Positions 1-8,492 of a stretch of DNA of 56,138 bases are shown piece after piece. The notes below the pieces were generated by a model, which was given only the letters and a program-made list of their open reading frames with translations, had not been told where the DNA came from and did no database searches. The stretch is from Alphaproteobacteria bacterium (GTDB taxonomy: Bacteria > Pseudomonadota > Alphaproteobacteria > SMXQ01): assembly GCA_009380075.1 (NCBI GenBank), contig WHSO01000016.1:1-56138 (forward strand), given 5' to 3'. A program made the position numbers and the translations under genes. Each line of letters begins with the position of its first letter. Position 1 is the first letter of the stretch.

Positions 1-125
1 ACGTCGCCAAGGACTGCGACATCAACGGCACCGACGGCACCATGACGATCCCGGGTATCGGCGACTTCCAGTGCCTCTACAACTACCAGTGCGACAAGCT
101 GAGCCGGGAAGAAGAAAAGAAGTAG
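1..125 (+). CDS. C-terminal end of an unidentified protein (5' truncated by window)
   Basis: An open frame with codons starting at position 3 runs from the window edge to a TAG at 123-125. The 40 visible residues contain three cysteines and a short charged tail ending SREEEKK. The fragment is too small to assign a family. It points toward the 3' end of mazG, with about 39 bases between the stops. It could be the end of a secreted protein, since the cysteine-rich tail resembles the two-Cys C-terminal region of the Bug-like proteins at 4.3-6.7 kb, but that is only a resemblance. Confidence 0.5.
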   Translation, partial: VAKDCDINGTDGTMTIPGIGDFQCLYNYQCDKLSREEEKK

Positions 126-164
126 AGCCCGCCGCCGCGTCGCGCTGAAGGGCGCCCGGCGCCG

Positions 165-1019
165 CTAGGGCGTTTCCTTTTCGCCGTCCTTGGCGGCGTT
201 CCACAGGGCGTCCATTTCGGCCAGGTCCGAATCCGCCGGGGTCTTGCCGCGGGCACGAAGCTCGGCCTCGATATGGTGGAAGCGGCGGACGAACTTGTCG
301 TTGGTGCCCCTCAAGGCCGCCTCGGGATCGATATCGAGCTTCCGCGCGAGGTTGGCAACTGCGAACAGGAGATCACCGATCTCGTCCCCGAGGCGCTCCC
401 GGGGAGCGTCCTGCGCGATCTCATGGACGGTTTCGGCCAGTTCTTCCTCGATTTTGGCGATCACCTCGGCCACCGTGGGCCAGTCGAATCCGATGCGGGC
501 GGCACGCTTTGTCAGCTTTTCGGCGCGGATCAACGCGGGCAGGGCGCGGGCAACGCCGTCGAGGACGCTGGGAGGCGGACCTCCGGTCTTGCCCTTGGCG
601 ACGCGTTCCACCGCTTTCTGGGCTTCCCAGTTGCGGGTCTGCGCCGCGGCGTCGGCGACATCGACATTGCCGAAGACATGGGGATGGCGGCGGATCATCT
701 TGTCCACCTCGTGGGCGGCGATGGCATCGAAGTCGAAACCACCGTCCTCGCACGACATCTGGGCGTAATAGACCACCTGGAACAGCAGGTCGCCGAGCTC
801 GTCCTTGAGCGCCTCGCGGTCGCCGGAGCGGATCGCCTCGGCCACCTCGTAGGCTTCCTCGATGGTGTAGGGCGCGATGGTCTCGAACGACTGCTCGAGG
901 TCCCACGGGCAACCGCCGTCGGGGTCACGCAGGCGCGCCATGACCGCTATCAGCCTCTGGATGGGCGGGAGGTTTTGGTCGGGAGGATTGGTCGTCAAGG
1001 GCGTCGCCTGTCCACGCAT
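165..1019 (-). CDS. mazG: MazG nucleoside triphosphate pyrophosphohydrolase
   Basis: This cytoplasmic house-cleaning enzyme hydrolyses (d)NTPs to the monophosphate and pyrophosphate and limits misincorporation and ppGpp stress. The 284-residue protein shows the two-domain layout of full-length MazG. The first all-alpha domain carries the acidic metal-binding motif around YTIEEAYEVAEAI and ELGDLLFQVVYYAQ. The second carries IEEELAE and DEIGDLLFAVANLAR. The ATG at 1019 is preferred over an in-frame TTG one codon upstream. It lies 64 bases downstream of the MBL hydrolase stop on the same strand, so it is probably the last gene of the tatD-MBL run. Length and both motif sets match the family. Confidence 0.96.
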   Translation of the reverse strand: MRGQATPLTTNPPDQNLPPIQRLIAVMARLRDPDGGCPWDLEQSFETIAPYTIEEAYEVAEAIRSGDREALKDELGDLLFQVVYYAQMSCEDGGFDFDAIAAHEVDKMIRRHPHVFGNVDVADAAAQTRNWEAQKAVERVAKGKTGGPPPSVLDGVARALPALIRAEKLTKRAARIGFDWPTVAEVIAKIEEELAETVHEIAQDAPRERLGDEIGDLLFAVANLARKLDIDPEAALRGTNDKFVRRFHHIEAELRARGKTPADSDLAEMDALWNAAKDGEKETP

Positions 1020-1083
1020 CAAAATCGCATAATGTATATTATGGAAAATATAGGATCGATCCTTAACGCATTGGTTTAGCGGG

Positions 1084-1941
1084 TCAAAATGTCATCGCAA
1101 GCACGGCCAGCACGGCGCCCATTGTACCGACCCGGCCGCCTTTTGAACCGGGCGTTTTGGATGGAACGTCGATCACCATGCCGTCGTAAGCGGGCTCCAC
1201 GCCCTTCGGGCACTTGGCCGCGAGCTGCGCGTAATCGAGCCGGTGCGACAGGTGCGTCAGTACCGCGCGGTCCGGCCCCACCCTGTCGATCCATTCCAGC
1301 ACCTTGGCGAGATGGGCATGGGTCGGGTGCTCCGGTTCCTGCAGACAGCCGACGATCCAGACCTTGACGCCTTCGAGTGCGGCGAAGGCCGCGTCGTCGA
1401 GGTTCACCAGGTCGGTCGAATACGCGGCGTCACCGAAGCGGAAGCCGGTAGTGACCGAAAACCCGTGATCCTGGCCGAACGGCAGCACCGGAATCCCGTG
1501 GCAATCGAAGGCTTCGCCCCAGCGCAACTCGCAGGCGCTCAGACAGGGCTTGTAAAAGGCTACGCTGTCACCGAAAGTTCCAGGCGGATCAAAGATATAG
1601 TCAAATTTTTTGACAAGATGATCTAGGACGTCGCGCGTTCCCCATGCCTCGATCACCTGGCGTTGCATGCGGTTGAGCTGGCGGATCTCGTCGATGCCGT
1701 GGGTGTGGTCGGCGTGGACATGGGTATAGAGGATAGCGTCGAGGTGCTGCACCCCGGCGTCGATCAACTGGGTGCGGCAGTCCGGGCCGGTGTCCACCAA
1801 CAGCCGCCGCGCGCCCTGGTCGACCAGGATGGAGGCGCGCCGGCGCCGGTTGCGCGGGTTGTCCGGGTCGCAATCGCCCCAACTTCCGCCGATCAGGGGC
1901 ACGCCGGCGGCCCCGCCGCAGCCGAGGATGGTGAGGCGCAT
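1084..1941 (-). CDS. MBL-fold metallo-hydrolase, PhnP-like
   Basis: A 285-residue metallo-beta-lactamase-fold hydrolase of the small-molecule phosphodiesterase (PhnP-like) branch that alphaproteobacteria keep next to tatD. The fold signature begins MRLTILGCGGAAGVP, the metal site is HVHADHTHG near residue 80, and later ligands are visible in PFGQDHGFS and VLTHLSHRLD. Its start codon overlaps the tatD stop by one base (TGATG), so it is probably translated by coupling. The last 20 or so residues (GSKGGRVGTMGAVLAVLAM) form an unusual hydrophobic tail beyond the fold. The stretch near 1580-1625 uses AT-ending codons unlike the rest of the gene. The real substrate cannot be told from sequence. Confidence 0.93.
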   Translation of the reverse strand: MRLTILGCGGAAGVPLIGGSWGDCDPDNPRNRRRRASILVDQGARRLLVDTGPDCRTQLIDAGVQHLDAILYTHVHADHTHGIDEIRQLNRMQRQVIEAWGTRDVLDHLVKKFDYIFDPPGTFGDSVAFYKPCLSACELRWGEAFDCHGIPVLPFGQDHGFSVTTGFRFGDAAYSTDLVNLDDAAFAALEGVKVWIVGCLQEPEHPTHAHLAKVLEWIDRVGPDRAVLTHLSHRLDYAQLAAKCPKGVEPAYDGMVIDVPSKTPGSKGGRVGTMGAVLAVLAMTF

Positions 1942-2771
1942 CAGGCGGCATCCCCTGGGACGGCGCCTGCCGCCCCGGCGGCAGGCAGTTCATCCCGCCG
2001 CGCCTTGGCGAAGAGGCGGAAGAAATTCTCGGTGGTGCGCGCCGCCAGGTTTTCCGCGTTCAGACCCCGCAACTGCGCAAGGAAGGCTGCGGTATGTGCC
2101 GTGTACGCCGGCTCGCAGCGCCTTCCGCGCACCGGCACCGGGGCGAGATAGGGCGCGTCGGTCTCCACCAGCAGACGGTCTTCGGGCACCATCTCCGCGA
2201 CCTCGCGCACCTGGGCGGCGTTCTTGAAGGTCACGATGCCGGAGAACGAGATGTACATGCCGTGGCGCAGGGCCGTTTCGGCCACTTCCGGGGCGGCGGA
2301 AAAGCAATGGATCAGGCCCGGGAATGCGCCCGTGGCCTGCTCCTCGTCGAGGATACGGATGGTATCGGCATCGGCGCCCCGGCTGTGGACGATAAGCGGC
2401 AATCCGGTTTCGCGGGCCGCGGCGGTATGGGCGCGGAAAACCCGTTCCTGGGCCGCGCGTGGCGAATGCTCGTAATGGAAATCGAGGCCCGTCTCGCCGA
2501 TGCCGATGACCTTGGGGTGCACGGTCTCGAGAATGATACGGCCGGGGTCCATGCCGTCGGCGTCCTCGGCCTCGTGCGGGTGCACGCCGACCGAGCACCA
2601 GATGCCGGGATGGACCTCGGCCAGCGCCCGGATCGCCGGGAAATCCGCCATCCGCGTGCATATCGACAGCATGCCGGCAATGCCGGCGGCGCGGGCGCGT
2701 GCGATCACCGCCTCGCGCTCCTCGGCGAAGTCGGGAAAATCGAGATGGCAATGGCTGTCGATCAGCGTCAT
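1941..2771 (-). CDS. tatD: TatD family 3'-5' DNase / metal-dependent hydrolase
   Basis: A cytoplasmic TIM-barrel metal-dependent nuclease family linked to DNA repair and quality control. The protein begins MTLIDSHCHLDFPDF, giving the N-terminal HxH metal pair. GIGETGLDFHYEHSP and the later VHSRGAD, LIHCFSA and LVETDAPYLAP blocks supply the remaining ligands, in the usual order and length (276 residues). The ATG at 2771 puts the signature at the N terminus. The frame stays open upstream, but that part is low-complexity and non-homologous. Its stop overlaps the start of the MBL hydrolase by one base. In relatives tatD directly follows metG; here metG is separated by about 4 kb of accessory genes. 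Confidence 0.96.
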   Translation of the reverse strand: MTLIDSHCHLDFPDFAEEREAVIARARAAGIAGMLSICTRMADFPAIRALAEVHPGIWCSVGVHPHEAEDADGMDPGRIILETVHPKVIGIGETGLDFHYEHSPRAAQERVFRAHTAAARETGLPLIVHSRGADADTIRILDEEQATGAFPGLIHCFSAAPEVAETALRHGMYISFSGIVTFKNAAQVREVAEMVPEDRLLVETDAPYLAPVPVRGRRCEPAYTAHTAAFLAQLRGLNAENLAARTTENFFRLFAKARRDELPAAGAAGAVPGDAA

Positions 2772-2962
2772 CGGCGGACGAAGTTTATCAATTCGGTCCC
2801 ACGATGCACGGAGAATTGCCGCGGGTCCGAGAGGTAGCACCCCCGGCCTCGGCGGTCCCGGACCGTCCCCCTTCTGGGTAATGCAAGCACATCTCCCCTG
2901 CTCCGCCCGCCCGCGCCATGCTAGCTTTCCGGGCAAAGATATTCTCGGGAACGGGGCGAACC

Positions 2963-3769
2963 ATGAAGATGAATCCGAAGACCCTGCGCCTTGCGTTCAC
3001 GGTGTGCTTCGTTGCCGCCGTCGCGATCGGGTCGCCGGACCTGTGGACCCGGCCGGCGGCGGCGGATGATCCGGCGCTCCGCGCCGCTATCGCCGCGCCC
3101 GAACGCACGCCCCGCTACGCGGTCCGCGACGTCTGGCGCCATCCCTATGAGGTCCTGACCTTCTTCGGCCTGCGTCAGGACATGACCGTGGTCGAGATCT
3201 GGCCCGGGCGGCGCGGCTGGTGGACCGAGATCCTAGTGCCGTATCTCAAGGGCCGTGGTACCTACGTCCCTATAGCCAACAGCAATCCCAAGAAAAAGAT
3301 ACGTTCGGAACAGGTGGGCGCAGCCAGGATGGTCGTCGCCGATTTCAGGACCGACGCCGACCTGACGCCGCCGGGTACGGCGGACATGGTGCTGACCTTT
3401 CGCAATCTCCACAACTGGATGAAGCGCGGGGTCGCCGACAACGCGTTCCGCGCCTTCTACAGGGCGCTCAAGCCGGGTGGCATCCTCGGCATGGTCGACC
3501 ACCGGGCGAAGCCGGACAAGCCGCAGGACCCGCTCGCCAAGGACGGCTATGTGCGCGAGGACTACGCCATTGCGCTGGCGGAAAAGGCCGGGTTCAAGTT
3601 CGTCGGCACGTCGGAGGTCAACGCCAATCCGAAGGACACCCGCGACCATCCCGCGGGGGTCTGGACCCTGGCGCCGAGCTTCCGCCTCAAGGACAAGGAT
3701 CGGGCGAAATACGAGGCGATCGGCGAAAGCGACCGCTTCACCCTCAAGTTCATGAAGCCGGCAAAGTAG
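2963..3769 (+). CDS. Secreted class I SAM-dependent methyltransferase-like protein (COG4798 type)
   Basis: A 268-residue protein with an N-terminal signal peptide (hydrophobic core LAFTVCFVAAVAIG, Ala-rich cleavage zone before ADDPALRAA). A Rossmann methyltransferase-like domain follows: VVEIWPGRRGWWTEILVPYL in the SAM-binding position, an acidic strand near VVADFRTD, then FRNLHNWM and ALKPGGILGMVDHR. This matches the predicted exported methyltransferases of COG4798. The periplasm lacks obvious SAM, so the true activity is unclear. The ATG at 2963 is preferred because it starts a clean signal peptide; an in-frame ATG at 2918 would add 15 residues. It is convergent with the DUF2784 gene, with 12 bases between stops, and belongs to the insert separating metG from tatD. 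Confidence 0.82.
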   Translation: MKMNPKTLRLAFTVCFVAAVAIGSPDLWTRPAAADDPALRAAIAAPERTPRYAVRDVWRHPYEVLTFFGLRQDMTVVEIWPGRRGWWTEILVPYLKGRGTYVPIANSNPKKKIRSEQVGAARMVVADFRTDADLTPPGTADMVLTFRNLHNWMKRGVADNAFRAFYRALKPGGILGMVDHRAKPDKPQDPLAKDGYVREDYAIALAEKAGFKFVGTSEVNANPKDTRDHPAGVWTLAPSFRLKDKDRAKYEAIGESDRFTLKFMKPAK

Positions 3770-3781
3770 GTTCCCGGCCCG

Positions 3782-4156
3782 TTATCGCCGTCGCCGCCAG
3801 AGACGCCAATAGATGACGGCATTGAGGGCGAGAACGCCGAGGCCAAGCGCGATGAACCCCGCGCGCGGAAACCCGCCGGGAAACAGGAGCTCGGGGTAGA
3901 TGAGCGGGAGGAGATAATGCTCGATGAAGCTCTCGGTATAGCCCTCCTCCCTGCCGAGGGCGCGTAGCCGGTTCTCGAGACCGGTCAGCGGGCAGGCCAT
4001 GCCCGCGAGTTCGATACCTCCGCCCCACAGGACCGTGGGGACGTGCAGCCACGCGATCCGCGGCCAGCGCAGCACCAGGAGCCCGCCGAGAACCACGAAG
4101 ACGATGAAGGCGAAGTGGAGGACGACGACCGCGTCGGCGAGAGGCCCATAGATCAT
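3782..4156 (-). CDS. DUF2784 family membrane protein
   Basis: A 124-residue integral membrane protein with four hydrophobic segments (ADAVVVLHFAFIVFVVLGGL, the WLHVPTVLWGGGIELAGM region, LLPLIYPELLFPGG and FIALGLGVLALNAVIYW) and a basic WRRRR end. Conserved features of DUF2784 are visible: the early LHF(A/I)F motif, a CPLT(G)LEN turn after the second helix and a Y(T)ESFIEHYL segment. The family has no established function. It sits tail to tail with the exported methyltransferase-like gene and on the same strand as the two Bug-like genes, from which a terminator separates it. Confidence 0.85.
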   Translation of the reverse strand: MIYGPLADAVVVLHFAFIVFVVLGGLLVLRWPRIAWLHVPTVLWGGGIELAGMACPLTGLENRLRALGREEGYTESFIEHYLLPLIYPELLFPGGFPRAGFIALGLGVLALNAVIYWRLWRRRR

Positions 4157-4206
4157 GGTGCCATGGTCGCACGGCTCCGGGGTTCAGACAAAGGCGCCGC
4201 CACGGG

Positions 4207-4247
4207 CCAAAAGAAAACGGCGCCCTCCGATTGAGAGGGCACCGTTT
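4207..4247 (-). terminator. Rho-independent terminator of the 4268-5386 gene
   Basis: On the minus strand a 13-bp stem (4235-4247 with 4215-4227, one wobble pair) with a 7-base loop is followed by the T-rich run TTTTCTTTT. It begins about 20 bases past the stop of the Bug-like gene, so it should end that transcript before DUF2784. Confidence 0.85.
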
Positions 4248-4267
4248 CCCTGGCGCGGGTCTTCGCG

Positions 4268-5386
4268 TCAGCCGGATTTCTTCTTTTTCTTCTTCGCCGG
4301 GGCGCACAGCTTGGCATCCTTGACCAGCGCCTTGCAGTCGAAGACGGCGCCCTTGGTCACGGCCGCCTGTACGAGTTTCTTGACGTCCGCCGGTGCGTTG
4401 ACCATCTCCTCGACGATCTTCTGGATTTCCTCGCCGGAAACCGGATTGATCTCGAGTTTTGCCTTGGCCGCTTCGTCGAGGAAGGCCTTGGACTTCACCG
4501 TTTCGTCGAAGGCCTTGCGCAAGGCCTTGACGCGGTCGGCGGGAACGCCGGGCGGGGTGAACAGGGGCCGGCCGATGGCGGGCAGCGAGCTCATCATCCT
4601 GAGGACCTGCGTTTCGGCCTCGTTCCGGCCAAGTTCCCACAGCATCGGGACGTCGGGCAGATCCTTCTCGCGCTTGAGCCCCATCTGCACCGGTACGATG
4701 ACCTTCTTCCCAGCCAGGTATTGGGGCGTGATGCCTTTGAGCGAGGCCCAGGAGTTGGATCCGCGGCCGGAGATCTCGCCACGCTCCATCGCGAGGTTCA
4801 TCTCGCTGCCGCCCTTGAAGCCGACGATGATCTTGAACTTGGTGCCGAGGATGTTGTTCATCGCGCGCGGGTAGAGGCCGGAGGTCGAGGCCGCGCCCGA
4901 GGCGCCGAGCACGATCTCCTTCTGCTGCATGTCCTTGAGCGACTTGACGCCGGTGGTGTGCCACAGCTCGAGCACGTTGTTGATCTCGATCGGATTGCCG
5001 ATCCAGAGGAACTTGCTGGTGTCGAACTTGACCTGCTGCGGCGTCGATATCTGGCTGAACGGCATGCCCTGGGAGATGGTGGCGATGACCGCTCCGTCGC
5101 GCGGCGCCTGCATGGACATGTACTGCCCGGCCCGCATGTGGCCGGCACCGGGCATGTTCTGGTTCACGAAGGACGGCTTGCCGGGAATGAACCGGCCGAG
5201 GTGGCGGGCCATGAAACGCGCATAGACATCGTAGCCGGCGCCGGGGCTGGTCGAGATGATCATGCGCATGGACTTGCCTTTGTAAAAATCCTCCACCGCG
5301 TCGGCGACGGCAGGCGTCGGCGCGAGGGCACACAGGGCGAGCGCGGCGGCGGCAAGGGCCGTGCCCTTGGGTATGGTGCGAATCAT
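4268..5386 (-). CDS. Bug/TctC-like periplasmic solute-binding protein with lysine tail (copy 1)
   Basis: A 372-residue exported protein of the tripartite tricarboxylate transporter binding-protein superfamily. It has a signal peptide (ALAAAALALCALAPTPAVADA), then DFYKGKSMRMIISTSPGAGY as the first strand and ligand-loop region, NMPGAGHMRA, a LAMERGE helix and PPGVPADRVKALR near the C terminus. A two-cysteine segment (VFDCKALVKDAKLC) precedes the terminal AKKKKKKSG. The start at 5386 is set by the signal peptide and a GGGAG ribosome site. No TctA or TctB membrane component is nearby, so it is an orphan binding protein or works with a remote partner. Closely similar to the upstream gene 5571-6704. 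The ligand is unknown; carboxylates or aromatic acids are usual for the family. Confidence 0.85.
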   Translation of the reverse strand: MIRTIPKGTALAAAALALCALAPTPAVADAVEDFYKGKSMRMIISTSPGAGYDVYARFMARHLGRFIPGKPSFVNQNMPGAGHMRAGQYMSMQAPRDGAVIATISQGMPFSQISTPQQVKFDTSKFLWIGNPIEINNVLELWHTTGVKSLKDMQQKEIVLGASGAASTSGLYPRAMNNILGTKFKIIVGFKGGSEMNLAMERGEISGRGSNSWASLKGITPQYLAGKKVIVPVQMGLKREKDLPDVPMLWELGRNEAETQVLRMMSSLPAIGRPLFTPPGVPADRVKALRKAFDETVKSKAFLDEAAKAKLEINPVSGEEIQKIVEEMVNAPADVKKLVQAAVTKGAVFDCKALVKDAKLCAPAKKKKKKSG

Positions 5387-5521
5387 GTGGAATCTCCCAT
5401 CGGAAGGATTGAGGCGGGAAGCCAGGTTTGAGCACCGCACGAAGAATCCGGCGCCTTCTTTCTCGTTACTGGAATTTTGCGCCCTGCCCCCGCCCCCGTC
5501 AATTGGCGCGGCAGCGGGACA

Positions 5522-5553
5522 CAAAAAAACGGCGCCCGCCGGGGCGCCGTTTT
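5522..5553 (-). terminator. Rho-independent terminator of the 5571-6704 gene
   Basis: A perfect 12-bp inverted repeat (5526-5537 with 5542-5553, four-base loop) of the form AAAACGGCGCCC / GGGCGCCGTTTT. On the minus strand it ends in an extended T run. It lies 17 bases past the stop of the second Bug-like gene and about 140 bases before the start of the next, so the two paralogues look like separate transcripts. Confidence 0.92.
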
Positions 5554-5570
5554 GCCTGGGGAATAATGCC

Positions 5571-6704
5571 TCAGGTGTTCTTTTCCTTGTCGTCCGACTT
5601 CTTCTTTTTCTTGGCCGACCGACAGAGCTTGTCGTCCTTGACAAGCTTCTTGCAATCGAACACTGCCCCTTTGGTCACTGCGGCCCGGGCCAGCTTCTGG
5701 ATGTCCTTGGGCGAGGACAGGATTTCATTCACGAGCGCCTGGATATCAACACCCCGTGTCGGGTTGATGTCGAGCTTGCGCTTCTTCGCCTCTTCGATGA
5801 AGGCCTTGGAACTGACCGCCGCATCGAAGGCCGCGCGCAGGGCGGCGACCCGGTCCGCCGGCACGCCCGGCGTGGTCAGGATCGGGCGGCCGATGACGGA
5901 CGACGAGCTCAGCAACCTGAGAACCTTCTTTTCCGCTTCGTTGCGGCCGAGCTCCCAGATCAGCGGCACGTCCTTGAGCTCGGGATCGCGCTTGAGCCCC
6001 ATCTGGATCGGAAGGGAGAGCTTGTTCTCCTTCAGGTACTGCGGCGTCAGGCCCTTGATCGACGCCCAGGCGTTGGAGCCGCGGCCGTCGAGCTCACCCC
6101 GCTCCATGGCGAGGTTCATCTGCGACCCGCCCTTGAAGCCGACGATGATCTTGAGCTTGGTGCCGAGGATATTGTTGAGGGCGCGGGGATAGAGCCCGGA
6201 CGTCGAGCGTACGCCAGTGGCGCCGACGACGATCTCCTTCTTCAGGAGATCCTTCCACGACTTGACGCCCGTCGTGTGCCACAGCATGAGGACGTTGTTG
6301 CCCTCGTTGACGTTGCCGACCCAGATGAAGCTCGCGGTGTCGAACTTGAACCGTTCGGGCCAGACCAGCTGCGCGAAGGGCATGGCGTTGCTGATGGTGC
6401 CGATGACCGAACCGTCGCGCGGCGCGGCGAGAGCCATGTATTGGCCCGCCCGCGCGTGACCCGCGCCCGGCATGTTCTGGGGCACGATCGATGGGTGGCC
6501 GGGAATGAACTTCACCATGTGATTCGCGGCGAAGCGGGAATAGATGTCGTAGCCGCCGCCGGGGCTGGTCGAGATGATGAGCCGCATCTGCTTGCCCTTG
6601 TAGAAATCGGCGACCGATTCGGCGGCAGACGCGGGACTACTTGCGGCGAGAAGCGCGACACCCGTGGCGGCAAAAAGGGTGCGGCTGGGGAATGTTGAAA
6701 ACAT
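5571..6704 (-). CDS. Bug/TctC-like periplasmic solute-binding protein with lysine tail (copy 2)
   Basis: A 377-residue paralogue of the 4268-5386 protein, matching it nearly end to end. It has a signal peptide (LFAATGVALLAASSPASAAE), DFYKGKQMRLIISTSPGGGY, NMPGAGHARAGQYMAL, GFKGGSQMNLAMERGEL and TTPGVPADRVAALR. The two-cysteine segment VFDCKKLVKDDKLC is kept, and the end is again lysine-rich (AKKKKKSDDKEKNT). The Shine-Dalgarno sequence AGGGAGA precedes the ATG. The leader (6705-6790) is unusually AT-rich and holds the likely promoter. Each paralogue has its own terminator. No transporter membrane subunits are present in the window. Confidence 0.85.
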   Translation of the reverse strand: MFSTFPSRTLFAATGVALLAASSPASAAESVADFYKGKQMRLIISTSPGGGYDIYSRFAANHMVKFIPGHPSIVPQNMPGAGHARAGQYMALAAPRDGSVIGTISNAMPFAQLVWPERFKFDTASFIWVGNVNEGNNVLMLWHTTGVKSWKDLLKKEIVVGATGVRSTSGLYPRALNNILGTKLKIIVGFKGGSQMNLAMERGELDGRGSNAWASIKGLTPQYLKENKLSLPIQMGLKRDPELKDVPLIWELGRNEAEKKVLRLLSSSSVIGRPILTTPGVPADRVAALRAAFDAAVSSKAFIEEAKKRKLDINPTRGVDIQALVNEILSSPKDIQKLARAAVTKGAVFDCKKLVKDDKLCRSAKKKKKSDDKEKNT

Positions 6705-6892
6705 CCTTACGTCTCCCTGTCAGAAGTATTGGAATTTCGGCCTAAATCAAGGCCTTAAATATATGGTCCCAGACCGTTACCGGTGAGTCAACCCGCCTGC
6801 CGGTATCGTGCCGGCCGCGTTCGGCAAAAGTCCTAAGGTTGCAGCGGTTTAACGACGACTGTCGGGGCGAAAATATTCTGTCCCGCGAGAGC

Positions 6893-8449
6893 TCAGACGG
6901 CGGGTTCGGCCTCGAGGCGCGGAAACACGCCCCGCGGCGCGGGTAAGGACGTGCCCGGCACGAGTGCGCCCTTCTCGCCGAGATTTGCAAAGGCGCGCGA
7001 ATCCGTCGCGACCGCAAGCTGGTCGAGGATTTTTGCCGCCGCGTCGGGCGTGAACGGCTGCAGTACGATGGCGACGTTGCGGATGGTTTCGGCCAGCACG
7101 TAGAGCACTGTCGCCATACGCGCGGGATCGGTCTTGCCGAGGGCCCAAGGCGCATTGGCGTCGATGTAGGAATCCGCTTCCCCGACGACGGCCAGGATCA
7201 CCTGCAGCGCCTTGTGGAATTCCTGCCGGCTCATGTGGTCGCACAGGCCCGGCAACAGTCCCGCCGCGCCTTCGATCAGCGCGCGGTCGTCGTCGATCAT
7301 CGCGCCCGGGTCGGGCACCGCCGCACCGCAGTTCTTCTGGATCAGGGTGAGCGTACGCTGGGCCAGGTTGCCGATGCCATTGGCGAGGTCCCCGTTGACG
7401 CGCTGGACCATGGCCGCGCGGCTGAAATCGCCGTCGTTGCCGAACGGCACTTCGCGCAGCAGAAAGTAGCGCATCTGGTCGCGGCCGTATTTTTCCACGA
7501 GCTCATACGGGTCGATGGCGTTGCCGAGGGATTTCGAAATCTTCTGGCCCTCGATCGTCCACCAGCCGTGGGCGAAAATGCGCTTGGGCGGCGCCAGCCC
7601 CGCCCCCATCAGGAAGGCCGGCCAATAGACCGCGTGGAAGCGCAGGATATCCTTGCCAACCAGATGGAGGTTCGCTGGCCAAAACTTTGAAAATGTTTTG
7701 TTTTCTCGATCCGGATATCCCACCGCCGTGAGATAGTTTGTCAGTGCGTCGATCCACACGTACATGACGTGTGCCGGGTCGCCGGGCACCGGCACGCCCC
7801 AGGTGAAGGTGGTACGCGAGATCGAGAGATCCTGGAGTCCGCCCCTGACGAAGCTGACGACTTCATTGCGGCGGCTGTCCGGCGCGATGAAGTCGGGGTT
7901 GGCGTCGTAGAACGCGAGCAGCCGGTCGCCCCAGGCCGAAAGCTGGAAGAAATAGCTCGGCTCCTCCACCCATTCGACCTCCGCGCCCGTGCCGGTGGGC
8001 GCCAGAAGCTTGCCGTTGGGCCCCTTGATCAGTTCCTTTTCGGCGAAGAAAGCCTCGTCGCGGACGGAATACCAGCCGGCGTATTTGCCTAGATAGATTT
8101 CGCCCCGTTCGGCCAGTTCGCGCCAAAGGTGCTGCACGGCGCGGGCATGGCGCTCTTCCGTGGTGCGGATGAAGTCGTCGTTGGTATAGCCCATGTCGCA
8201 GGCGAGCGCGCGGAAACGCTCCGAATTCCGGTCGGCCATGTCCTGCGGGGCGACGCCCGCCGCCTTCGCCGCCTGCTCGACTTTCTGGCCGTGCTCGTCG
8301 GTGCCGGTGAGGAAGAACACCTCGCGTCCGTCCAGGCGCATGAATCGCGCAAGCGTATCGCAGGCAAGCGTCGTGTACGCATGACCGATGTGCGGCACGT
8401 CGTTGACGTAATAGATCGGCGTGGTGATGTAGTACGGCTCGCCCGCCAT
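6893..8449 (-). CDS. metG: Methionyl-tRNA synthetase
   Basis: A class I aminoacyl-tRNA synthetase that charges tRNA-Met. The 518-residue protein begins MAGEPYYITTPIYYVNDVPH with the HIGH signature at residues 20-23. The catalytic loop appears as KISKSLGN (KMSKS equivalent), and the alpha-helical anticodon-binding domain follows. No C-terminal tRNA-binding (Arc1/EMAP) domain is fused, as in other short alphaproteobacterial MetG proteins. The start at 8449 is set by the family N terminus. It is 43 bases downstream of holB on the same strand and is probably co-transcribed with tmk-holB. A short AT-rich stretch with unusual codons lies at about 7680-7715, inside the connective domain. Confidence 0.98.
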   Translation of the reverse strand: MAGEPYYITTPIYYVNDVPHIGHAYTTLACDTLARFMRLDGREVFFLTGTDEHGQKVEQAAKAAGVAPQDMADRNSERFRALACDMGYTNDDFIRTTEERHARAVQHLWRELAERGEIYLGKYAGWYSVRDEAFFAEKELIKGPNGKLLAPTGTGAEVEWVEEPSYFFQLSAWGDRLLAFYDANPDFIAPDSRRNEVVSFVRGGLQDLSISRTTFTWGVPVPGDPAHVMYVWIDALTNYLTAVGYPDRENKTFSKFWPANLHLVGKDILRFHAVYWPAFLMGAGLAPPKRIFAHGWWTIEGQKISKSLGNAIDPYELVEKYGRDQMRYFLLREVPFGNDGDFSRAAMVQRVNGDLANGIGNLAQRTLTLIQKNCGAAVPDPGAMIDDDRALIEGAAGLLPGLCDHMSRQEFHKALQVILAVVGEADSYIDANAPWALGKTDPARMATVLYVLAETIRNVAIVLQPFTPDAAAKILDQLAVATDSRAFANLGEKGALVPGTSLPAPRGVFPRLEAEPAV

Positions 8450-8492
8450 GGGATTCCTTCGACGTCGGTCTCGTGTGGCCCTGCCCGGCGCT

